Part shown: one piece after another, positions 1 to 5,063 of the stretch
Numbering within the stretch: the stretch's first letter is position 1
Layout of the letters: every line of letters begins with the position of its first letter
DNA from: Planctomycetaceae bacterium
Lineage (GTDB): Bacteria > Planctomycetota > Planctomycetia > Planctomycetales > Planctomycetaceae
DNA: 5,395 bases
Direction: 5' to 3'
Assembly (NCBI GenBank): GCA_020426125.1
Contig: JAGQQQ010000194.1
Span: 1 to 5,395, forward strand
Notes under the pieces: generated by a model
What the model was told of the DNA's origin: nothing
What the model saw: only the letters and a program-made list of their open reading frames with translations
The model's database searches: none
Position numbers and translations under genes: made by a program

Positions 1-219
1 TTGATGCCCTTCGCGAAAGCCGTCAGTGCCAAGTCCTACAATTTTGATGAGCAGGGGAACGATACGCGAACCGACTTCCTTCGCATCATGCGGATTGTCG
101 TGGAAGCCGGCTACATCGGCTACGTTGGGATCGAGTATGAGGGCCACGAACTGGGAGAGTACGAGGGAATCCGCAAGACAAAAGCGTTATTGGAACGTGT
201 TCGGGATGAACTCGCGTAA
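1..219 (+). CDS. Sugar phosphate isomerase/epimerase, C-terminal end (partial)
   Basis: The reading frame is open at the left edge and stops at TAA 217-219, so only the last 72 or so residues of a longer protein are present. The visible part reads AKAVSAKSYNFDEQGND, then an Arg/Asp/Phe-rich helix, then GYIGYVGIEYEG and a charged C-terminal helix. This matches the last strands of xylose-isomerase-like TIM barrels (AP endonuclease 2 superfamily) as I know them in planctomycetes. The Glu of the GIEYEG strand is in the position where these enzymes usually carry a metal or substrate ligand; that assignment comes from family knowledge. Such proteins isomerise or epimerise sugars or sugar derivatives, usually in the cytoplasm; the substrate cannot be told from this fragment. 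The ATG at position 4 lies inside the gene and is not its start. A sugar kinase follows in the same direction, which fits carbohydrate metabolism. Confidence 0.82.
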   Translation: MMPFAKAVSAKSYNFDEQGNDTRTDFLRIMRIVVEAGYIGYVGIEYEGHELGEYEGIRKTKALLERVRDELA

Positions 220-223
220 CGAG

Positions 224-246
224 TTGGTCAACCGGGCGGTTGCCAA
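224..246 (+). terminator. Hairpin just after the isomerase stop, probable terminator
   Basis: TTGG (224-227) plus CAACC (229-233) pair with GGTTGCCAA (238-246). This gives nine base pairs around a four-base GGGC loop, with T228 bulged. The stem starts five bases after the TAA at 217-219. Only two T residues follow at once, so it lacks the U-tract of a textbook intrinsic terminator. It may instead be a Rho-dependent or 3'-end stabilising structure. The position makes a transcript end or attenuation between the isomerase and the kinase likely. Confidence 0.45.
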
Positions 247-327
247 TTCCGAAACAAGAATGAATTCCGAATGTCGGACGCCGTTTTCCGCCTATCGGAT
301 CCCAAGTTTCAGGTTTTCGCCTCCCTG

Positions 328-333
328 AAGGAG
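328..333 (+). promoter_or_regulatory. Shine-Dalgarno sequence that sets the ROK kinase start at TTG 340
   Basis: AAGGAG at 328-333 is followed by a six-base spacer and TTG at 340-342. The alternative in-frame ATG at 271 has no comparable ribosome binding site. It would add 23 residues unlike a ROK N-terminus, encoded by repeat-like DNA. The TTG is therefore preferred. Confidence 0.65.
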
Positions 334-339
334 ACAGTT

Positions 340-1302
340 TTGGCTGAGTTTTTCGTCGGTGTTGACGTGGGTGGGACAACTGTGAAGTTCGCGCTCGCTC
401 AAGACGATGGGCGGATCTTTCACGAGTCGGTTATTGAAACGGATTCCCACGAAGGTCCGGACGACGTGATCAACCGCATCGGAAACCATGTTTCCAAAAT
501 TGTTTCGGACGCGGGCGGAAACGCGTCCGCCGTGGGGATGGGACTACCCGGGTTGGTGGATGTCTACCAAGGTGTCTCTCGGTACCTTCCCAATATGACG
601 ACCCACTGGAAGGATGTTCCTGTTGCCGAAAAGCTGTCTCCCCGAGTCGGCTGTCCGGTACGCCTCCTCAATGACGTCCGGATGGCCACATACGGGGAGC
701 TTGTCTACGGACATGGTCGTTCTTCCGCCACAATGGTCTTCCTCGCCATCGGGACGGGAATCGGCGGGGGAATCGTCATCGATGGCAAACTGCGTTTGGG
801 GCCGTTGGGTGCCGCTGGGGAACTCGGGCACCAGACGATTGATCCGACCGGACCGATGTGCGGGTGTGGCAACCACGGGTGCCTGGAGACCCTCGCTAGC
901 GGAACCGCATTGGCCGCTGAAGGAATCCGCCTGATGCTGATGGGACTCGCCCCGAACCTACACGATGCTGTCGACGGGGATCCCGCTCTTGTCACAGCCG
1001 AAATGATGGGTTCCGTCGCCGACCGGGATGAGCCAGTCCGTGACGCGATTCTCAAAGCCGCGAGTGACGTTGCGATCGGAATCTCCAACGTGATTACGGC
1101 GATTCACCCTGAGCTGGTTGTGATTGGAGGGGGTGTCGCGAAACTGGGGGAACTGCTGCTGGGGCGGATTCGCGAGGACGTGCGAGCCCGCGTGGGGCGG
1201 CTCTTTCCGACCGACGACATTCGAATTGAAGCTTCCCAACTGGGGAGCCGTGCCGGAGTGATGGGAGCCATTGCTCTCGCTTCGCGAGGATTGCCGTCTT
1301 AG
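340..1302 (+). CDS. ROK-family sugar kinase (glucokinase-like)
   Basis: The product is 320 residues from TTG 340, the usual size for ROK kinases; starting at ATG 271 would give 343. Visible motifs in order are: DVGGTTVKF (residues 9-17), the N-terminal ATP phosphate loop; GLPG (68-71); LLNDVRMATYGE (109-120), with Asp112 as the expected catalytic base; and GTGIGGG (138-144), the second phosphate loop. Next come GELGH (160-164) and CGCGNHGCLE (174-183), the ROK signature, in which His164, Cys174, Cys176 and Cys181 form the expected structural zinc site. Glu161, His164 and Glu183 are expected hexose contacts. VVIGGGVAK is the late adenosine-side motif. By family knowledge it phosphorylates a hexose, probably glucose or a related sugar, in the cytoplasm using ATP. 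The family also includes fructokinases, N-acetylsugar kinases and NagC/Mlc-type repressors. No N-terminal DNA-binding domain is present, so it is a kinase rather than a repressor. The stretch after the catalytic Asp (VRM) differs from the common NDANAAALGE. Confidence 0.9.
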   Translation: MAEFFVGVDVGGTTVKFALAQDDGRIFHESVIETDSHEGPDDVINRIGNHVSKIVSDAGGNASAVGMGLPGLVDVYQGVSRYLPNMTTHWKDVPVAEKLSPRVGCPVRLLNDVRMATYGELVYGHGRSSATMVFLAIGTGIGGGIVIDGKLRLGPLGAAGELGHQTIDPTGPMCGCGNHGCLETLASGTALAAEGIRLMLMGLAPNLHDAVDGDPALVTAEMMGSVADRDEPVRDAILKAASDVAIGISNVITAIHPELVVIGGGVAKLGELLLGRIREDVRARVGRLFPTDDIRIEASQLGSRAGVMGAIALASRGLPS

Positions 1303-1646
1303 AAATGCTCGGCACTTGAAAATGCCGGTCCGTCTGAAATCACGGAGTGCGATTGTTGGGCGATCATGTCCGATGAAATTCCAAGTCCCAAGTTCGAAAT
1401 CTCGAACAGATCCGAAATTCCGGATTTCGAAACGAGAAATTCGGGCGAACTCAGGCAGAAAAATCTCCAGGAAAACGTAGCGAGATGCTTCCTTCTTTTG
1501 AGTTTGTGATTTTGGATTTACTTGGTTCTTGGGATTTCTACCCAGTGGACGGTCCAGGAATTAGAATCGGCCATTGAACGGCATTTCACGAACGGACCCG
1601 ATTCGCCCGCTGACGGGGTGGACGTGAACACGAAGAGACGATTGCT
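1303..1646. other. Spacer between the ROK kinase and the DUF1501 gene
   Basis: This is 344 bases without a convincing gene. A small hairpin lies seven bases after the kinase stop: CGGCA at 1310-1314 pairs with TGCCG at 1323-1327 around an eight-base loop, without a T-tract. It could be a weak terminator. The middle holds degenerate repeat words (separate entry). The last 100 bases should contain the DUF1501 promoter, but I see no clear -35/-10 pair. AAGAG at 1633-1637, nine bases before ATG 1647, is a weak ribosome binding site. Confidence 0.5.
1375..1534. repeat. Degenerate intergenic repeat words, direct and inverted
   Basis: GAAATTCC occurs at 1375-1382 and again at 1414-1421. TCCCAAGTT at 1386-1394 has an identical copy at 300-308 in the previous spacer, and its core TCCCAAG recurs inverted as CTTGGGA at 1528-1534. 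CGAAAT (1413-1418) and ATTTCG (1424-1429) form a six-base stem with a five-base loop. The words look like a degraded repeat family rather than coding sequence. Function is unknown; they could be remnants of a palindromic intergenic element or simple sequence drift. Confidence 0.4.
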
Positions 1647-3050
1647 ATGGCCTTATTCCTTCCTCGTCGTGATTTTCTCTACGGTCTCGGAGCGACATTG
1701 GGAACCGTGGCCTTCACGGCGATGTCCGCTGAAGAGAGCGGCGAACCGGCGGCACCGAGGTCCGCTCGTGGCCCCCATTTCCCCGAGGCGAAAGCGAAGC
1801 ATTGTATCTTTTTATACATGGAAGGAGGCCCATCTCATATCGACACCTTCGACCCGAAACCCAAGCTCAACGAACTTCACCTCAAGGAGTTTCAGCGGAG
1901 CGGAGAGAAACAGTCGGCGATGAGCAGTGGGAAGAGGTACTATGTCGAAAGCCCATTTAAGTTCCGGAAAGTCGGGGAGAGCGGGGCCGACCTATCCGAA
2001 CCCTGGCAGCACCTGGAAGGCGTTGCTGACGAACTCTGTTTCTATCGTGGTTGTCAAGTGGAGTCCGTCAATCATCCGACGGCAAACTACCACGTCAATA
2101 CCGGCAACCGATTCGGCGGCGATCCGGCCATTGGCTCCTGGGTGACATACGGGCTCGGTTCCGAGAACAAGGATCTCCCTGGGTTCATTGTTCTTCCCGA
2201 ACTCGCGTATCCCCAGGGAGGCGCCGCCAATTGGTCAAATGGCTTTCTCCCAACGGCCTTGCAGGGAACTCCGCTTCGGCCGAAGGGGTCTCCCATTCTT
2301 GATATCGCCCCGCCTCAGGGAGTGACACGAGAACATCAAAGGGAGAATCTGGACTTCCTCCAGGAACTCAACCGCAAACACGCGGATCGGCATTCCGAGC
2401 ACGAAGATTTGCTGGCCCGAATGAACAACTACGAATTGGCCTTTCGAATGCAAGTGCAGGTTCCAGAGACCCTCAGCATTGCGGATGAAACAAAGGGAAC
2501 TCTTGATGCCTATGGCATTGATCAGCAACCAACGGACAATTTCGCCCGCCGCTGCCTGCTGGCGCGCAAACTCGTGGAGAAGGGAGTTCGTTTTGTCCAG
2601 GTCTACGCGAGCACCTGGGATTCTCACGACTACATTGCCAAGGCACACGGCAACTTGATCGATGTGGTCGACAAACCCATCGCCGCGCTCATTGCCGATC
2701 TCCGACAGCGCGGGTTGCTGGAGGAGACGTTGATCGTCTGGATGGGCGAATTCGGGCGTACGCCGGACAATGGCATCCGTGGCGGAGGCCTCGCCTATGG
2801 TCGAGATCATAATCCCGATGCGATGTCCATCTGGCTTGCTGGCGGCGGGTGCCGTGCCGGCCACACGATTGGGGCGACGGATGAAATTGGGGCAGCAGCG
2901 GTTGAGAACGTTCGCCATGTGCGTGACTTCCATATCACGTTACTGCGGTTGTTAGGACTCGATGACAACAAGCTGACCTATTACCACGCCGGACGGTTCA
3001 AACAACTCAGTCAGTTTGGTGGCGAAGCCATCTCGGAATTGATCGCCTGA
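1647..3050 (+). CDS. DUF1501 protein with Tat signal (alkaline-phosphatase-like fold)
   Basis: The product is 467 residues, a usual length for this family. The frame is closed upstream by TGA at 1611, so ATG 1647 is the first available ATG. The N-terminus PRRDFLYG (residues 6-13), followed by a hydrophobic stretch to about 28, is a twin-arginine export signal, so the protein is probably exported folded. Family hallmarks are FLYMEGGPSHIDTFDPKP (55-72), HPTANYHVNTGNRFGGDP (143-160), WDSHDYI (324-330), MGEFGRTP (366-373), GRDHNP (385-390), GHTIGATDEIG (405-415) and the terminal LTYYHAGRFKQLSQFGGE (443-460). The Asp/His-rich motifs resemble metal sites of the sulfatase/alkaline phosphatase superfamily, but the DUF1501 reaction is unknown to me. 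In planctomycetes these genes commonly sit next to a DUF1549/DUF1553 cytochrome-type gene. Here the upstream neighbour is a sugar kinase and the downstream one lies on the opposite strand, so this is a solitary copy within the window. Confidence 0.93.
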   Translation: MALFLPRRDFLYGLGATLGTVAFTAMSAEESGEPAAPRSARGPHFPEAKAKHCIFLYMEGGPSHIDTFDPKPKLNELHLKEFQRSGEKQSAMSSGKRYYVESPFKFRKVGESGADLSEPWQHLEGVADELCFYRGCQVESVNHPTANYHVNTGNRFGGDPAIGSWVTYGLGSENKDLPGFIVLPELAYPQGGAANWSNGFLPTALQGTPLRPKGSPILDIAPPQGVTREHQRENLDFLQELNRKHADRHSEHEDLLARMNNYELAFRMQVQVPETLSIADETKGTLDAYGIDQQPTDNFARRCLLARKLVEKGVRFVQVYASTWDSHDYIAKAHGNLIDVVDKPIAALIADLRQRGLLEETLIVWMGEFGRTPDNGIRGGGLAYGRDHNPDAMSIWLAGGGCRAGHTIGATDEIGAAAVENVRHVRDFHITLLRLLGLDDNKLTYYHAGRFKQLSQFGGEAISELIA

Positions 3051-3292
3051 CAGATGGCCGTTTGCCCGTCGATCTGGAAAGTGCGTGGGGCATGCAACGT
3101 GCCGGGGAGTTTCCGAAGGAATCCGTTCGGCAGCGCCAATGCTGATGGCTGGCACATTTCCCTCTCGGATGCATCGGCGCGGATGTTGAGTTACACCACC
3201 ATGGACCGATCGATCCATCAGGCATTGGCGACCCGGAATGATCGGGAACCCATTCCGGAAAACTTCTAACCACCAACCGCTTTTCGGGAGTC
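3051..3292. other. Spacer after the DUF1501 gene with one doubtful small ORF
   Basis: An ATG at 3054 opens a 71-codon frame ending at TAA 3267-3269, in the same frame as the DUF1501 gene and three bases after its TGA. No Shine-Dalgarno sequence precedes it, and I recognise no domain. By hand count about two thirds of its third positions are G or C, but its second positions are not depleted in GC as in a typical gene. Coding is therefore doubtful. CAGAT (3051-3055) and ATCTG (3072-3076), with GGC/GCC inside, could fold into a weak hairpin right after the DUF1501 stop. Confidence 0.3.
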
Positions 3293-3329
3293 TTACGGGG
3301 TTCCGACCTCTCCGGGGAATTTCCGTAAG
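3292..3329. terminator. Hairpin between convergent genes, possible terminator
   Basis: CTTACGG (3292-3298) pairs with CCGTAAG (3323-3329). Two G-T pairs (3299-3300 with 3321-3322) and TTCC/GGAA (3301-3304 with 3316-3319) continue the stem, with T3320 bulged and an 11-base loop. The left arm includes the TAA stop of the minus-strand gene. No T-tract follows on either strand, so an intrinsic terminator is only a possibility. Its site, where rightward and leftward transcripts meet, supports a transcript-end role. Confidence 0.3.
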
Positions 3330-3964
3330 CTCGTATGTCCGATCGGAGTCATAGAAGACTGGTAGGAAGAGTCAACGGGCGAGGGATGGGCCGTGATCAA
3401 CTGCCGCGGCTGAATTTGAATCGTCCAATGATCTTGGCGTCGGCTGCTCGTCCGGCGAACGGCCGTTTCCAACGACGTGTGATGCTGGCGAATGGCCTCC
3501 TGACACAAGACTTCAATTTCCTCGTCGCTGATGCGAAGTTGCTTCGCAAGAGCCCGGACTCTTGCAACGGTGTCGCGAAGTTCCGGAACACCTTCCACGG
3601 CCCCTTTGAGTTCCCGCTGCAATTGTTCCAGTTGATTGAGCGTTGACCGTGCAGAGACGGCGGTACGGTGTTGCTGGCCCAGGGATTGAAAGAACTCGTT
3701 TGTCCGTTTCGCGTTTTCCGGAACAGCCAATACCGGTTCCAGTCCCCGTCGCATTTGCAACAGTTCCTGTTCGACGAAAGACTGTCGATCGAGCAATGGC
3801 TGAACGACCAGAAGGTTCATCGACAAGACACTGATCAGCACACCGAGCAGGCGAAAAAGTGTGGGACGCAGATAAGGAACAGCACGAACGGACGAAACTC
3901 GATCATTGGTGGGGTTTTCAGAAGCGGGGGACGAGAGCGAATCGGCGGGGGAAAAGATCCTCAC
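3293..3964 (-). CDS. Hypothetical single-pass membrane protein with coiled coil
   Basis: I do not recognise this protein. From GTG 3964-3962 it has 223 residues. GGAGA lies seven bases upstream, the best ribosome binding site among the candidates. Alternative in-frame starts are ATG 4042 and GTG 4069 (258 residues), both without a clear Shine-Dalgarno sequence. Residues 1-35 are Ser/Pro/Arg-rich. About 36-57 (LFRLLGVLISVLSMNLLVV) form one membrane helix, and Arg residues before it suggest the N-terminus is inside. Residues of about 60-155 are rich in Glu, Gln, Leu and Arg with heptad-like spacing, for example STLNQLEQLQRELKGAVEG and LRDTVARVRALAKQLRISD, indicating a long coiled coil on the far side of the membrane. 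The C-terminal 65 residues are polar and probably disordered. The topology recalls FtsL/FtsB- or PilO/GspM-type bitopic proteins, but I see no sequence evidence for any of them. The long, low-complexity-free helix and clean frame favour a real gene. Confidence 0.6.
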   Translation of the reverse strand: MRIFSPADSLSSPASENPTNDRVSSVRAVPYLRPTLFRLLGVLISVLSMNLLVVQPLLDRQSFVEQELLQMRRGLEPVLAVPENAKRTNEFFQSLGQQHRTAVSARSTLNQLEQLQRELKGAVEGVPELRDTVARVRALAKQLRISDEEIEVLCQEAIRQHHTSLETAVRRTSSRRQDHWTIQIQPRQLITAHPSPVDSSYQSSMTPIGHTSLRKFPGEVGTP

Positions 3965-3976
3965 GGAGAATTCTCC
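3965..3976 (-). promoter_or_regulatory. Palindromic Shine-Dalgarno region before GTG 3964
   Basis: GGAGAATTCTCC is a perfect 12-base palindrome ending directly against the GTG start on the minus strand. The Shine-Dalgarno GGAG can pair with CTCC around an AATT loop, which could hide the ribosome binding site. The pairing is seen; the regulatory role is inference and depends on this start being the true one. Confidence 0.3.
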
Positions 3977-4180
3977 AAGCGAGCAAGAGGTATCGCGGCC
4001 ACGGCCGCAGGTCGATGAGGCGTGAATCCCTCCACCTGACATACGTCGTTCCGGTTGTGCGGCTTTCACGTCACACTTTGAGTCGATGCGAACGGGAAAT
4101 CATCGCTTTACAAACCGGCAATTCTTGCCTGTGGTGACAGTATCGACATCCCTCGCGGACAGCATCTGGGGAATCTGGGC

Positions 4181-4212
4181 AAAACAGAAAAGGGAGCCGA
4201 CTCGCTCCCCCT
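4181..4212 (-). terminator. Intrinsic terminator of the nitroreductase transcript
   Basis: On the minus strand GGGAGC (4209-4204) and GCTCCC (4197-4192) form a six-pair GC-rich stem around a GAGTCG loop. TTTTCTGTTTT (4191-4181) follows directly. This is the classic layout of a Rho-independent terminator and works only in the leftward direction. It lies about 100 bases beyond the nitroreductase stop codon, so it should separate that transcript from the membrane-protein gene further left. Confidence 0.7.
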
Positions 4213-4267
4213 AAAGCGATCATGGCGAACACGATGGACAGGAGCGGCTCAACCGGAACGATCGCTA

Positions 4268-4298
4268 CATTTCCGTCCTCAGATCGCGTACGGAAATG
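4268..4298 (-). repeat. Perfect nine-base inverted repeat after the nitroreductase stop
   Basis: CATTTCCGT (4268-4276) and ACGGAAATG (4290-4298) are exact inverted copies with a 13-base loop. The repeat starts 14 bases past the nitroreductase TAA in the leftward direction. No T-tract follows. It may be a first, Rho-assisted or RNA-stabilising hairpin ahead of the stronger terminator at 4181-4212. A protein binding site is also possible. Confidence 0.4.
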
Positions 4299-4312
4299 CC
4301 CCAATCTCCGTT

Positions 4313-4912
4313 TTAGAACGAGAACGGTCCTTCCGCGGCGATTTCCCCAATCCCCTTTCGGCTGGTCACTTCCTCACGGGCTCGCAGTTCCTCGGGCAAC
4401 TGATCGGGATCCCCCGCGATTCCCACCGCGATCATGCACTCGGGCTCATAGTTTTCGGGGAGGCGTAGGGCCGTTCGCGCTCGGCCCCGGTCAAAACCGC
4501 CCATCGCATGAGTCACGACTTGGGGAAAGGTCGTCGCCTGTAACATCAAATTCTGGACGGCCATTCCCGTGTCGAGGCTATGAACGGGGTTGGGCTTTCC
4601 ATTCCGGGAAAACGTCTTAGCGGAACAGACGAGTATCAAGACTCCCGCGTTTCGGCACCAAGTTTGATTGGCTTCCACCAGAATGTTGAAAAAGGTGTCC
4701 CAATGGTCCGAGTCTCGACGCGCGTAGAGAAATCGCCATTCCTGTTCGTTGTAGGTCGATGGTGCCCATCGAGCGGCTTCGAACAGCGAATTCAGAATGT
4801 CCTGGGAAATCGGTTCTCCAGACATGGCTCGGGGTGACCACCGCTTGAGAAAGATGGGTTCAATCGGATGATCAGGTTGGCGAATGGATAGAGGGTCGGG
4901 CAACGTCGCCAT
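4313..4912 (-). CDS. Nitroreductase-family FMN oxidoreductase
   Basis: The product is 199 residues, typical of short single-domain nitroreductases. The ATG at 4912-4910 is preceded by GGAG (4923-4920) with a seven-base spacer, which fixes the start. Motifs are FLKRWSPRAMSGEPIS (21-36), where the Arg/Ser/Pro/Arg group normally holds the FMN phosphate; AARWAPSTYNEQEWRF (46-61), the second FMN-contact block; HSLDTGMAVQNLMLQA (111-126), the dimer-core helix; AMGGFD (136-141); and the strand IAVGIAGD (161-168). By family knowledge these are cytoplasmic homodimers that use NAD(P)H and FMN to reduce nitro compounds, quinones or similar acceptors; the true substrate is unknown. The segment TTFPQVVTH (127-135) differs from the usual small/Gly-Leu pattern at that turn. 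The gene is transcribed divergently from trhO and ends before the terminator at 4181-4212, so it is probably monocistronic. Confidence 0.9.
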   Translation of the reverse strand: MATLPDPLSIRQPDHPIEPIFLKRWSPRAMSGEPISQDILNSLFEAARWAPSTYNEQEWRFLYARRDSDHWDTFFNILVEANQTWCRNAGVLILVCSAKTFSRNGKPNPVHSLDTGMAVQNLMLQATTFPQVVTHAMGGFDRGRARTALRLPENYEPECMIAVGIAGDPDQLPEELRAREEVTSRKGIGEIAAEGPFSF

Positions 4913-4973
4913 GGTTTCACTCCGGGTTTTCGATGACGTGGAAATTCCACGAGAGGATCAGGGAAGAGGATTT

Positions 4974-4992
4974 CGATTGAGCGACTCAACCG
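4974..4992. promoter_or_regulatory. Dyad in the divergent promoter region, candidate operator
   Basis: CG-a-TTGAG-cga-CTCAA-c-CG is a 19-base dyad with seven of eight pairs matching. It lies in the 151-base gap (4913-5063) between the nitroreductase and trhO starts, which must contain both promoters. TACTAT at 4995-5000, just to its right, is a possible rightward -10 box for trhO (four of six matches to TATAAT), but no good -35 element is seen at the right distance. A regulator bound here could affect either gene; this is inference. Confidence 0.3.
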
Positions 4993-5063
4993 GTTACTAT
5001 AGGCGAGTCCCACGACGACGCGAGGATTTCCCGAGTTTTCCAGAGAAGAGATTTCCCACGACC

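Larger units (their letters stand above)
3965..4312. other. Spacer between the nitroreductase and the membrane-protein gene
   Basis: This is 348 bases if the downstream gene starts at 3964, or 243 if it starts at GTG 4069. It holds two hairpins downstream of the nitroreductase (separate entries). The promoter of the membrane-protein gene should lie here, but I see no convincing -35/-10 pair. A 77-codon minus-strand frame at 4071-4304 runs straight through both hairpins and is not supported as a gene. Confidence 0.5.

Noticed and set aside
1310..1327. Five-base-pair hairpin after the ROK kinase stop as a terminator
   Set aside because: The stem is short, the loop is eight bases and no T-tract follows, so it was noted only in the spacer entry.
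1522..1923. 133-codon plus-strand frame whose first 40 residues look protein-like
   Set aside because: It starts in repeat-like DNA with TTG and no ribosome binding site, and most of it overlaps the well-supported DUF1501 gene in another frame.
2235..2933. 232-codon minus-strand frame inside the DUF1501 gene
   Set aside because: It is antisense to strongly conserved DUF1501 motifs and shows no recognisable domain, so it is a shadow of the real gene.
3335..3646. 103-codon plus-strand frame
   Set aside because: It lies antisense to the coiled-coil membrane protein. The minus-strand product has a clear membrane helix and coiled coil, while this frame shows nothing comparable.
4071..4304. 77-codon minus-strand frame with several Cys and a hydrophobic stretch
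   Set aside because: It runs through both the nine-base inverted repeat and the intrinsic terminator downstream of the nitroreductase, has no ribosome binding site and matches no family I know.
4222..4620. 132-codon plus-strand frame rich in Arg, Pro and Ser
   Set aside because: It is antisense to the nitroreductase C-terminal half and to its terminator region, with composition typical of a non-coding frame.
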